DNA from: UBA3775 sp964584255
Lineage (GTDB): Bacteria; Bacillota; Clostridia; Lachnospirales; Lachnospiraceae
Direction: 5' to 3'
Length of the DNA stretch: 33,120 nucleotides
NCBI GenBank assembly: GCA_964584255.1
Contig: CAZOZM010000018.1
Coordinates: 1-33,120, forward strand
Shown here piece by piece: positions 24,323-31,546 of this stretch (positions are counted from its first letter, which is position 1; every line of letters starts with the position of its first letter). Under the pieces are notes generated by a model, which saw only the letters and a list, made by a program, of their open reading frames with translations, was not told where the DNA came from and did no database searches. The translations under genes were made by a program, and so were the position numbers.

Positions 24323-25090
24323 TTATGTGTGTTCGTATATGGTAATCTTCTTTATATATACGTTTTCACGGCTGTTTTCATTTAAAGCATTCTCCAGGGT
24401 ATCAAGTACTTCGAATCCGTCAAAAACCTGGGCAAAAACAGTATTGTGACCGTAAATCCATGGTGCACCGCCGTACTCATTGAACATATTGAGCTGATCT
24501 TCCGTCAAATCAGTGTGATAAACGGACTCAAGATATTCGTTGAGACTCATACCATACCTCTCCCTCAAAGGTTCTTCCAGCCCCTGCACAACTTCCCGAT
24601 GCGTCGTGACGAAAAAGAACTCCATTGCGTTAGTCCCGTCCTCGCCCTGATTTGCCATACATACCGAACCTCTCACGGGAAAAAGTTTATCACTTATCTC
24701 GTTTGAGAATCCTCCGCCCCAAATACTTTCTTCTTTCTTTTCCGTATCAAGAAGCTTACCTGCCTGAACGTAATAACCGACCACCGCATCACTTATCCTG
24801 GTTCCGTCATATTCCCCGTTTTGTGCCTTGGTAACAAAATTGTCGCATGCATAAGGGGCTTCATCCTCAAACAGTCTGACATAGACATGACCGTAATTCA
24901 ATATGTGAATATCGGCACACAAATCTCCTTCCTTAGGATAGACAAACTGATAGTGTGTCTCTGCCTCATCAGACAGAGTCGGTTCACTGCTGTTTTCCGG
25001 CTTATCTCCGGCTTCTTTTTTTGTGCCGCATCCGCCAAGTGACAAAACGGCAATCAATAACGCAACTGATATAAAAATTTTCTTTTTCAA
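24323..25090 (-). CDS. Cyclophilin-like lipoprotein with an altered active site
   Basis: A lipoprotein signal (MKKKIFISVALLIAVLSLGGC, lipid Cys21) places this on the outer face of the membrane. The rest resembles a cyclophilin peptidyl-prolyl isomerase: APYACDNFVTKAQNGEYDG, QAG, GSVCMANQGEDGTNAMEFFF and HNTVFAQVFDGFEVLDTL map to conserved strands. The catalytic segment FHRxIPxFxxQGGD reads ISDAVVGYYVQAGK, so by position the essential Arg is Asp101. It may be a non-catalytic chaperone. There is an insert of about 40 residues before HNTVF. The start is TTG at 25090 after GAGGTTTGAT. The dehydrogenase gene ends 19 bp upstream. Confidence 0.78.
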   Translation of the reverse strand: MKKKIFISVALLIAVLSLGGCGTKKEAGDKPENSSEPTLSDEAETHYQFVYPKEGDLCADIHILNYGHVYVRLFEDEAPYACDNFVTKAQNGEYDGTRISDAVVGYYVQAGKLLDTEKKEESIWGGGFSNEISDKLFPVRGSVCMANQGEDGTNAMEFFFVTTHREVVQGLEEPLRERYGMSLNEYLESVYHTDLTEDQLNMFNEYGGAPWIYGHNTVFAQVFDGFEVLDTLENALNENSRENVYIKKITIYEHT

Positions 25091-25109
25091 ATCAAACCTC
25101 TTTTTTTAT

Positions 25110-26096
25110 TCATGTATTTATCGTAACCTCATTTGTAAGCGGCATGCCGTCCGCATATTCCTTAATATTCATCAGGGTTGTGCCTGCAATATTGCTTAAT
25201 GCCTCCCTTGTAAGGAATGCCTGATGGGACGATACCAAAACATTCGGCAGGTTAACCAGCCTTGCAAGGATGTCATCTTTTATTATTGAGTCTGACAGAT
25301 CCTCATAAAAGAAATCCGTTTCTTCTTCATAAACATCCAGCCCCGCTCCCGACACTTTCCCTGCTTTCAGTGCTTCAAGCAGCGCTTCACTGTCTATAAG
25401 TCCTCCTCTTGAAGTGTTTAAAATTACAACTCCATCCTTCATTTTTGAAATTGATTCACGGTTGATGAGATGTCTTGTAAGCTTTGTCAACGGACAGTGG
25501 AGACTTATTATGTCTGAATTTCTGCAGAGATATTCAAAACTTACATATTCATAGGGAGCATCATTAACCGGATACATGTCATATGCGAGTATGTTCATTC
25601 CAAATCCCCTGCATATGTCTATAAAAACTCTTCCTATTCGTCCGGTTCCGACAATTCCCATCGTCTTGCCTCTCAGGTCAAAGCCCATCAGACCGTTCAG
25701 ACTGAAATTATACTCTCTTGTTCTATTATATGCCTTATGGAGCTTTCGGTTTATCGTCAGAAGAAGTCCCATGGTATATTCTGCTACCGCATATGGAGAA
25801 TATGCCGGCACCCTCACCACCTTTATTTTACCACAGCATGCCGTAAGGTCAACATTATTAAATCCCGCACATCTTAATGCAATCAGTCCCACCCCTTCTT
25901 CACATAGGGCATTAACGCATTTCTTATCCAGTCTGTCATTAACAAACGCAACCACCACATCACAGTCAGCAGCGAGAACGGCTGTGTGATGATTCAGTTT
26001 TTCCTCAAAATATTCTATTTCAAATCCGTAATCAGCCGTATACCTGTCAAAATATATTCTGTCATACGCCTTTGCATCAAATAATCCTATTTTCAC
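25110..26096 (-). CDS. D-2-hydroxyacid dehydrogenase, D-lactate dehydrogenase-like
   Basis: This NAD-dependent enzyme of the D-isomer 2-hydroxyacid dehydrogenase family most resembles fermentative D-lactate dehydrogenase (pyruvate to D-lactate). The Rossmann motif GIVGTGRIG is at 147-155 with the NAD-selecting Asp173; catalytic Arg230 (NTSRGGLID), a Glu near 259 and His291 (SSHQAF) are all present. I start at the GTG at 26096, which has GGAGGG 5 bp in front and gives the family's usual beginning KIGLFDAKAYD (328 residues). An ATG at 26138 with AGGGGAAG would add 14 residues. Other 2-ketoacids could be substrates. It is the first gene after the promoter near 26174. Confidence 0.85.
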   Translation of the reverse strand: MKIGLFDAKAYDRIYFDRYTADYGFEIEYFEEKLNHHTAVLAADCDVVVAFVNDRLDKKCVNALCEEGVGLIALRCAGFNNVDLTACCGKIKVVRVPAYSPYAVAEYTMGLLLTINRKLHKAYNRTREYNFSLNGLMGFDLRGKTMGIVGTGRIGRVFIDICRGFGMNILAYDMYPVNDAPYEYVSFEYLCRNSDIISLHCPLTKLTRHLINRESISKMKDGVVILNTSRGGLIDSEALLEALKAGKVSGAGLDVYEEETDFFYEDLSDSIIKDDILARLVNLPNVLVSSHQAFLTREALSNIAGTTLMNIKEYADGMPLTNEVTINT

Positions 26097-26173
26097 GTAT
26101 TCCCTCCGAAATGCGGAAGAAGCATTGATGTTTTTCATGCCATCTTCCCCTGAAATAAATTTATTTGGACTTT

Positions 26174-26182
26174 ATTATACCA
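26174..26182 (-). promoter_or_regulatory. Extended -10 promoter of the dehydrogenase gene
   Basis: The minus strand has TGG followed by a perfect TATAAT (26179-26174), an extended -10. The -35 region is poor (TGTATA at a 17-bp spacing). It faces away from the tRNA-Thr promoter about 70 bp to the right and could drive the dehydrogenase and the genes behind it. Confidence 0.5.
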
Positions 26183-26250
26183 TATAAAGCCTTTTTTATA
26201 CATAATTTAAGGTATATTTTAGTTTTACATGCAATACTTTTTCATAAAGT

Positions 26251-26279
26251 TTGACTTTTTCGGCATCTTACTATATAAT
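26251..26279 (+). promoter_or_regulatory. Promoter of tRNA-Thr
   Basis: TTGACT (26251-26256), a 17-bp spacer and a perfect TATAAT (26274-26279), ending 13 bp before the tRNA 5' end. Confidence 0.8.
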
Positions 26280-26292
26280 CATCAAAGTAAAT

Positions 26293-26365
26293 GCTTTCGT
26301 GGCTCAGTTGGTAGAGCAATTGATTCGTAATCAATAGGTCGAGGGTTCGAGTCCCTTCGAAAGCT
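26293..26365 (+). tRNA. tRNA-Thr (anticodon CGT)
   Basis: A cloverleaf is clear: acceptor GCTTTCG with CGAAAGC, D-loop AGTTGGTAGA, anticodon stem ATTGA/TCAAT around TTCGTAA (anticodon CGT), T-loop GTTCGAGTC. The discriminator is T and CCA is not encoded. A T-rich stretch follows, but there is no independent hairpin before the GGDEF-EAL gene that starts 50 bp later. Confidence 0.94.
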
Positions 26366-26415
26366 TTTCTTTTTTATTTGCATGGGGATGCACTTATTTG
26401 GTTACGGAGGTTTGT

Positions 26416-27939
26416 ATGGGTTACAAATTCTACATACTGCTCGTGATAGCAGTGATACTCGCAGCAATCCTTATTGCGGTGTCAATAAGGGCCTATAATC
26501 TTAACAAAGAAAAACTTCGCTATATTGAAGACAATCGTAAACTTTTTTCCAAAGTCAAAAAACTTGATTCAGCCATTAAAGACATGACCAAGTCCAGAGA
26601 TAACCTTGCGGCAATCCATGATGATCTTAAAGAACAGTATGAAACGGTAAATCGTATTGCATATACCGACAGTCTTACGGAATTACCAAACAAACAGCAG
26701 TTTAATTTAATTTTTGACAGTATAATGCAGGGAATCACCGATTCTGACAAGGTTGCATTTGTTTTAATCCGTCTTCTTAATTTGGACAGAGTTTCCAATA
26801 CTGCCGGAAGTCTTGACGGAAACGAATTCATCCTCGATTTCACTCAGAGACTGAAGGCAAACCTTGATGACAATGATTTTCTTGCAAGAACCGGTCTTGA
26901 TGAGTATGCAATTATTACACGTGGTTATGAAACCGTTGCCGATTATGAAGACAAGGTCGAGCGGCTGTATACCATCTTAAAAATGCCTCTTGCCTATAAC
27001 GGCAGGGAAATCATTCCTGAAATTGCACTTGCCTCATCAAAAGCTCCTGCCGACGGCAGAACCGTACAATTGATTTCAATGAATACACGTCTTGCTCTTT
27101 CAAAGGCAATAAATGATCCTGAGCATCCGGTTTATTTCTACAACAATTCAATGGCAGAAGATACAATGAAAAAGATGGAACTCACCGCCGCCCTTAATCA
27201 GGCTGTGGAAAATTCCTCCTTTAACTATGTATACTCCGTTGTCAATGATTTAAAAACGGGTAGACCCGATTCTCTTGAAGTCATACCGCTTCTTTCAACG
27301 GATGCCTATGGTGAACTGTATCCGAAAGACTATCTTGAATATGCTGCCAACACTCCGGTTCCAAAAAAGCTTTTTGCCCTCATGTTCAGTGAGGTGTGCA
27401 ACATTCAGCACAGCTTCGAGACAACCGGTTTTGGAAACATCAATTTCATTATCTCCTGTTTTGCAGACCATTTTACTGATGATGATTTTGTAGATGTTGT
27501 TTACTCCGTACTTCAGAAGACAGAAGCTTCTCCTGACAGACTGATTCTTTCAATCTCGGAAGCAGCCTTAACAAAAGACCCGGCAAATGTAATTGCAGTG
27601 ATGAAAAAAATCTCAAAAACCGGAATAAAATTCAGACTTGACGGCTTTGGTTCGGGTAATTCATCCATTAAAACCATTGTAAATTCACCCGCTTCCATCA
27701 TCTGCCTTTCCGAAAACTTTTTGGACGGCAGCTTCAGTATATCAGGTGATGCACTTCTCCGTTCAATAGTTGAGATGATGCATTCCTGGAAGATGAAAAT
27801 CACAATACCTGCCGTTGATTACAAAGAGCAGGAAGACCTTCTCCGTAAACTTCATGCAGATTTTGCACAGGGAAATCTCTACGGCGGAGGATTAAGCCGG
27901 GAGCTTGTTTTACAATACATACGGATGAGTCAAAAATAA
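26416..27939 (+). CDS. Membrane-anchored degenerate GGDEF-EAL protein
   Basis: The 507 residues show one N-terminal membrane segment (about 4-25), a coiled coil (about 28-75), a GGDEF-like domain (about 80-240) and an EAL-like domain (about 255-500). Both look inactive. The cyclase motif is GLDEY (160-164) instead of GGDEF, and the metal Asp of the LDLD strand is Asn. In the EAL half, ExLxR is EVIPLL (288-293), the DDFG motif is LDGFG (408-412) with the second Asp lost, the catalytic Lys region is ICLSENF, and AEGVE is IPAVD (464-468). A c-di-GMP sensor or scaffold is the likely role. The ATG at 26416 follows GGAGGTTTGT. Confidence 0.85.
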   Translation: MGYKFYILLVIAVILAAILIAVSIRAYNLNKEKLRYIEDNRKLFSKVKKLDSAIKDMTKSRDNLAAIHDDLKEQYETVNRIAYTDSLTELPNKQQFNLIFDSIMQGITDSDKVAFVLIRLLNLDRVSNTAGSLDGNEFILDFTQRLKANLDDNDFLARTGLDEYAIITRGYETVADYEDKVERLYTILKMPLAYNGREIIPEIALASSKAPADGRTVQLISMNTRLALSKAINDPEHPVYFYNNSMAEDTMKKMELTAALNQAVENSSFNYVYSVVNDLKTGRPDSLEVIPLLSTDAYGELYPKDYLEYAANTPVPKKLFALMFSEVCNIQHSFETTGFGNINFIISCFADHFTDDDFVDVVYSVLQKTEASPDRLILSISEAALTKDPANVIAVMKKISKTGIKFRLDGFGSGNSSIKTIVNSPASIICLSENFLDGSFSISGDALLRSIVEMMHSWKMKITIPAVDYKEQEDLLRKLHADFAQGNLYGGGLSRELVLQYIRMSQK

Positions 27940-27979
27940 TTCCGATTTTTGTCGAATTTAACCAAACATGAACTATATT

Positions 27980-28030
27980 AAAAGGCGAAAGATTTTATTC
28001 TTGTGATAAAATTTTTCGTCTTTTTTCTCT
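27980..28030 (+). terminator. Rho-independent terminator of the GGDEF-EAL gene
   Basis: A 17-20-bp stem joins 27982-27998 and 28006-28022 around a 7-nt loop TCTTGTG; two positions are G-U pairs in the plus-strand RNA. It is followed by TTTTTTCTCTTTTT. The stem begins about 40 bp after the stop codon. Confidence 0.88.
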
Positions 28031-28125
28031 TTTTCGTCAATAGATTATTTTCTGCTTTTGTAATACCATTTTTACATACTTCGAGGTTAGATAAAAATGA
28101 AATTTTGAAAGGAGAACCGCACCTG

Positions 28126-29061
28126 ATGGAAATCCGGAATCCGTATGCGGTAAATTTAATGGATTACGAAAAATTCAAAAACGACCTTAGAGAGGTACTT
28201 GATACTTATGATGACATTCCAAAAGACATCAGTTTCTTTACTACAGTAAAAAACAATGGCGTAAAACTTAAAGCTATGTCTATAAAATCCGAAAACTCAT
28301 CTGCCATTCCGAGTATTGTAATTGAAGATATCTTCAAAAAATACAATGAAGGCATGGATATAGAAGAAATCGGAAAAACCATTCATGACAGTTATATCAG
28401 ATTCCGTCCGGAAAGCAGTTTTCCGGGTCCCGAACTTACATGGCCGCAGGTTAAGGAAGATCTTTTCTTTACCCTGGTGAACAGCCGTCGAAATAAGGAT
28501 ATGTTAAAGAAATGTCCGCATCTTGATTTCCTGTGCTACAGTTTAATCTTCAAAATAGATGTAAATATTAACGGCACGTCCGGCAGTATAACGGTCAACA
28601 ACAGGGTTTTTGAAAAGCTTGACGTTGATCTCAAAGAATTCATGGGGCGCGCGATAGCCAATACCCCTAAAAAATTCCCGCTGAAATTTAAAAATCTGTG
28701 CGATACCCTTTGTTCGATGCTCGATGAGGATGAGCCATACAAACCGGCACCAAATCTCTGGCTTGTAACAAATCAGGAAAACTATTACGGAGCCTCCGCA
28801 ATACTCTATCCTGAGCTCTATGAAAAACTGGACCCGTGCAAAAAAGATTTCATTTACTATCCTCTGCCCTCCTCAGTACACGAATTTCTTGTTATAGAAT
28901 CTGACAAATCCACAGATTTGGACGAACTTACTTCAATCGTACATCAGGTAAATGAATCCAACTGCGTATTGGCAACAGAATATCTTTCCGATGAAATATA
29001 CTCTTACAGAGAAATGCTTGAGGCTTTCAACAAAAGCTGTACGGATGCCGGTATAGCATAA
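28126..29061 (+). CDS. DUF5688 family protein
   Basis: I recognise the DUF5688 pattern common in Lachnospiraceae: an early YEKFKNDLREVL helix, VKNNGVKLKAMSI near 42-53, a middle segment with CPHLDFLCYSLIFKI, then NLWLVTNQENYYGASAILYP, LPSSVHEFLVIE and a final VHQVNESN with LSDEIYSY. The function is unknown; there is no signal peptide or membrane segment, so it is probably cytosolic. The ATG at 28126 gives 311 residues and has AAGGAG 11 bp in front. A longer frame from a GTG at 28003 starts inside the preceding terminator and is unlikely. It is a single gene flanked by terminators. Confidence 0.75.
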   Translation: MEIRNPYAVNLMDYEKFKNDLREVLDTYDDIPKDISFFTTVKNNGVKLKAMSIKSENSSAIPSIVIEDIFKKYNEGMDIEEIGKTIHDSYIRFRPESSFPGPELTWPQVKEDLFFTLVNSRRNKDMLKKCPHLDFLCYSLIFKIDVNINGTSGSITVNNRVFEKLDVDLKEFMGRAIANTPKKFPLKFKNLCDTLCSMLDEDEPYKPAPNLWLVTNQENYYGASAILYPELYEKLDPCKKDFIYYPLPSSVHEFLVIESDKSTDLDELTSIVHQVNESNCVLATEYLSDEIYSYREMLEAFNKSCTDAGIA

Positions 29062-29120
29062 AAAAATCCCCCTAAGCAGACCGGTAAAACCGTTTCCGGT
29101 CTGCTTAAGGGGATATATTT
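29061..29120. terminator. Bidirectional terminator between DUF5688 and the lipoprotein gene
   Basis: ATCCCCCTAAGCAGACCGG (29066-29084) pairs with CCGGTCTGCTTAAGGGGAT (29096-29114) with one mismatch, a very strong GC-rich stem. A T-run follows on the plus side (ATATATTTTTATT) and a T-run on the minus side (seven T). It serves two convergent genes, starting 5 bp after the DUF5688 stop and about 70 bp after the lipoprotein stop. Confidence 0.9.
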
Positions 29121-29181
29121 TTATTGAATCCTGTTTTACGGGTTAGCCGGCAGCCATAAACTCATCCGACCAGATTCCAAT

Positions 29182-29799
29182 TTAATTAAAATATTGCGAC
29201 AATGCCTCATCTTTTTCAAGAGCACTGTTGAAAGCTGCATTTACGGAGCTTACAAGCTGAATCACTCCCTCATTCTGCTGAAGCTTCTTTATCTGGGTAT
29301 AAACGCTTTCACCGACAGCTCCGTTATAAATCTTTGGTGTACCATCCGCATCAGAAATATAAAGTTCATCAAGTGACGGCACCAAAGTTGATATATCCGA
29401 GATTTTTACTTCATAATATACATAAATAATCCTGTCTATCGGTGACGAGCCATTTATGACATACATTTTTTTCACCTGTACATCCGTCACATCCTGAAAC
29501 TTATCAAATAAACCGGCGCTTACCATTGAACTGTCACTTACCAACGACGTTACTGCCGACGTGTCATGACTCTCCATTGCATCATAATATGAAGAAACAA
29601 GTGCCATTATCCTCTCCTCATTACATATGTCAAGTGAGGTCTTTATTCCTCCGGGTGCTCCGGTTGTAGGAGTTATGTAAACAGCCGTCTGCGCGTCGGA
29701 TGACGTTGCAATCCTGTCATCCGAATCTGAACCGCATGCGGCAAGACACAAGGAGAGAAGTGCGGTCAAAAGTAAAAGTGATTTTTTCCCTTTATACAC
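29182..29799 (-). CDS. Lipoprotein of unknown function
   Basis: I do not recognise the family. The N-terminus is a lipoprotein signal with lipobox LAAC (lipid Cys22), then a Ser/Asp/Thr-rich linker to about residue 50. The rest (about 58-205) has alternating helices and strands: EERIMALVSSYYDAMESHD, VKKMYVIN, DRIIYVYYEVKIS, VYTQIKKLQQ. The order of helix then beta strands recalls an NTF2-like or SnoaL-like fold, but this is only an impression. The start is GTG at 29799 with GGAGGAAGTATC in front. It begins 26 bp after tRNA-Arg with no room for its own promoter, so it probably rides on the tRNA transcript. Confidence 0.75.
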   Translation of the reverse strand: MYKGKKSLLLLTALLSLCLAACGSDSDDRIATSSDAQTAVYITPTTGAPGGIKTSLDICNEERIMALVSSYYDAMESHDTSAVTSLVSDSSMVSAGLFDKFQDVTDVQVKKMYVINGSSPIDRIIYVYYEVKISDISTLVPSLDELYISDADGTPKIYNGAVGESVYTQIKKLQQNEGVIQLVSSVNAAFNSALEKDEALSQYFN

Positions 29800-29825
29800 G
29801 ATACTTCCTCCTTTTCACAAAATCA

Positions 29826-29898
29826 TGCACCTGAAGGGATTCGAACCCCCGTCCTTTGGCTTCGGAAGCCACTGCCCTATCCACTGAGCCACAGGTGC
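29826..29898 (-). tRNA. tRNA-Arg (anticodon CCG)
   Basis: The minus strand folds as a class I tRNA: acceptor GCACCTG with CAGGTGC, D-loop CAGTGGATA, anticodon loop TTCCGAA giving CCG, T-loop GTTCGAATC. The first anticodon-stem pair is a G-A mismatch. The discriminator is A and CCA is not encoded. A lipoprotein gene starts 26 bp after its 3' end. Confidence 0.93.
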
Positions 29899-29913
29899 CT
29901 TTGAACATTGAAT

Positions 29914-29942
29914 ATAATAACACAGTAATTCGCGTTTTACAA
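29914..29942 (-). promoter_or_regulatory. Promoter of tRNA-Arg and probably the lipoprotein gene
   Basis: On the minus strand TTGTAA (29942-29937), a 17-bp spacer and TATTAT (29919-29914), ending 15 bp before the tRNA. It diverges from the bioY promoter 50 bp away. Confidence 0.7.
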
Positions 29943-29991
29943 TCTGTTTTATGCCATTAAAAATTTCATAACGCTCAATTTTCACCACATG

Positions 29992-30020
29992 TTGACATTT
30001 TTGCGATATTCTTCTAAACT
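29992..30020 (+). promoter_or_regulatory. Promoter of bioY
   Basis: A perfect TTGACA (29992-29997), a 17-bp spacer and TAAACT (30015-30020). The leader of about 70 nt contains a TGCGGT/ACCGCA stem that could form around a 17-nt loop. I could not find a convincing BirA-type palindrome here. Confidence 0.65.
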
Positions 30021-30094
30021 TACGCTGCGGTCATGATTTTCTGTTTATACCGCAAATATAAACCTGAAGCCGGAATAATGGAGGTATTCTAAAC

Positions 30095-30643
30095 TTGAAA
30101 AAAAATATCAACAACCCCCTCGAAAAAACCTACCGGCTTACCGTCTCGGCAATGTTTGCCGCCCTGCTGTGCATATCTGCATACATAAGCATTCCGTTGC
30201 CGAATGGCACCCATATTACTTTTTTAAACTTTTTCGTCACGCTCATTGTGATTCTGTTTTCCCCGGCCCGGGCACTTTCAATCATAGGATGTTGGATGCT
30301 TTTAGGATTAGTCGGACTTCCCGTATTCACAGGAGGAATTTCGGGTATCGGCTACCTGCTTGGTCCTTACGGCGGTTATAACTTTGCTTTTCTTATAACT
30401 GCAATTCTGATACCGGCTGTATTCAGACATTTTTATAAGCATACGGCTGCATTTTACATTTCCGCACTCACCTGTGTCATCTTTATTGATTTTTTCGGTG
30501 CCATATGGTGGATGTTTTATGCCGACTTAAGCATTAAAGCCGCATTTGTATCCGGATTTCTGGTATTTATACCTCTTGATGTCATCAAGGCTTTTCCGGC
30601 CGCAAAACTGGCACTGATTCTAAAAAGAAACAGTCTGTGTTAG
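30095..30643 (+). CDS. bioY: Biotin transporter BioY (ECF S-component)
   Basis: BioY binds biotin in the membrane and imports it, usually with a shared EcfAAT energy module encoded elsewhere. About six hydrophobic segments span the 182 residues. Family hallmarks are ISIPLPNGTHITFLNFFVTL, LLGLVGLPVFTGG and ISGIGYLLGPYGGYNFAFL. The start is TTG at 30095 with GGAGGTATTCTAAAC in front; there is no better ATG. No biotin-synthesis gene is nearby, which suggests uptake rather than synthesis, though other loci cannot be seen. The last codons form the left arm of the downstream terminator. Confidence 0.93.
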   Translation: MKKNINNPLEKTYRLTVSAMFAALLCISAYISIPLPNGTHITFLNFFVTLIVILFSPARALSIIGCWMLLGLVGLPVFTGGISGIGYLLGPYGGYNFAFLITAILIPAVFRHFYKHTAAFYISALTCVIFIDFFGAIWWMFYADLSIKAAFVSGFLVFIPLDVIKAFPAAKLALILKRNSLC

Positions 30644-30694
30644 TATATTCCTTTTGATTTTAATCATCAGGAAAAACTTCACAGACTGTTTTTT
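30625..30694. terminator. Bidirectional terminator overlapping the bioY stop and the end of the hemolysin III gene
   Basis: AACAGTCTGTG (30629-30639) and CACAGACTGTT (30680-30690) form a perfect 11-bp stem, extended by A-T pairs. An inner hairpin (TTCCT with AGGAA, TGAT with ATCA) fills the loop. TTTTTT follows on the plus side; the minus side runs into TTTCTTTTTA. The left arm encodes the last bioY residues; the right arm lies just past the minus-strand stop at 30693. Confidence 0.85.
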
Positions 30695-31394
30695 AATACA
30701 GATAAAGATATACTCCAAACCAATGAAGCACTGCTCCACCGATTACAAAGAAATGCCAGATAAAATGCGCACCCTTTTTATTCATGGAAAATGGAATCAT
30801 GCCAAGCGTATAGACAAGTCCTCCGCCGAGTATAAAATAAAAAAACGGACGGTTGTTTGCATACCAGTCAGGCAGAAACATTACGGCACTCCATCCTATT
30901 GCAAAATAAAGAAAGTAGTGAAGCGGTCTCAACCTTCCCGGTCCGAATATACATAAAAGAGTTACTCCTGCAACAATCATTGCCCATTGAACACAGAATA
31001 AAACTATGCCGAGCACATCGCCTCTGTATACAAGATAAACCGGGGCAAAAGTGCCTCCTATAAGAAGATAAATCGATGCATAATCAAATCTTCTCCAGAT
31101 GCGTTTAACCGCAAGCCCGGATTTATACGAATGATAAAGGCAACTCATAAGAAACATCAATATGAGTGATATTCCGTAAAAACAGCTTGCCATAATCTTT
31201 AAGCCCGTATCCGACTTAACAAGAAGCAGAACAAATCCGGCAATTGCAAGCCCGGCTCCCGCCCCATGACATACTGCATTACCGATTTCTTCCAAGAGAG
31301 TCAGTTTAGGCGGCTCATTCATTTCCCTGTGTTTCTGTTTTCTCTCAAGTTTCCTCTGTTGCTTTTCCTTTTTTATTTCCTCAGTATCTTCCAT
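30693..31394 (-). CDS. Hemolysin III (PAQR-like) family membrane protein
   Basis: The 233 residues have a very basic cytosolic N-terminus (about 1-30) and seven predicted membrane segments. The family metal-site residues are visible: NAVCHGAG with the first His, SCLYHSY with Ser and His, RRFDYASIYLLIGGTFAP with the Asp, and the late HFIWHFFVIGGAVLHWFG with paired His. This is the YqfA/hemolysin III branch of the PAQR superfamily. Its cellular role is unclear; haemolysis is a historical label. I start at the ATG at 31394, which follows GGAGGAAAA directly; a TTG at 31409 would run through that site. A promoter abutting the eno stop drives it through a leader of about 100 nt. Confidence 0.88.
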   Translation of the reverse strand: MEDTEEIKKEKQQRKLERKQKHREMNEPPKLTLLEEIGNAVCHGAGAGLAIAGFVLLLVKSDTGLKIMASCFYGISLILMFLMSCLYHSYKSGLAVKRIWRRFDYASIYLLIGGTFAPVYLVYRGDVLGIVLFCVQWAMIVAGVTLLCIFGPGRLRPLHYFLYFAIGWSAVMFLPDWYANNRPFFYFILGGGLVYTLGMIPFSMNKKGAHFIWHFFVIGGAVLHWFGVYLYLY

Positions 31395-31517
31395 TTTTCC
31401 TCCATACAATGACAGCGGCCATACCTATTCAGATTCCACCATCAGTGCTTTATCGTATGCGGCATGGTGCTGCCGATTCAGTCACACGTCTTTTTAAGTC
31501 TTAATCTGACCAAAAAA
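31395..31517 (-). promoter_or_regulatory. Leader of the hemolysin III gene with alternative stems
   Basis: In the leader, CGGCA and TGCCG (31460-31464 and 31471-31475) can form a short hairpin whose loop contains one half of a second possible pairing, CACCAT with ATGGTG (31437-31442 and 31464-31469). The two are mutually exclusive. No known riboswitch class is recognisable and no U-run follows. I treat it as an unexplained leader. Confidence 0.25.
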
Positions 31518-31546
31518 ATTATATCACCCTGCTTTTCTTTTTACAA
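31518..31546 (-). promoter_or_regulatory. Promoter of the hemolysin III gene
   Basis: On the minus strand TTGTAA (31546-31541), a 17-bp spacer and a perfect TATAAT (31523-31518). The -35 starts directly after the eno stop codon. No hairpin lies between, so eno read-through may add to expression. Confidence 0.72.

Noticed and set aside
28003..28125. A 41-residue hydrophobic N-terminal extension of the DUF5688 gene that would look like a signal sequence
   Set aside because: Its GTG start lies in the loop of the preceding terminator, and the T-run would encode the Phe-rich stretch. The ATG at 28126 has an AAGGAG site and fits the family start.
30015..30047. A TAAAC/GTTTA inverted pair near the bioY promoter as a BirA operator
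   Set aside because: The arms are only 5 bp and 23 bp apart, unlike the longer and closer arms of known BirA sites.
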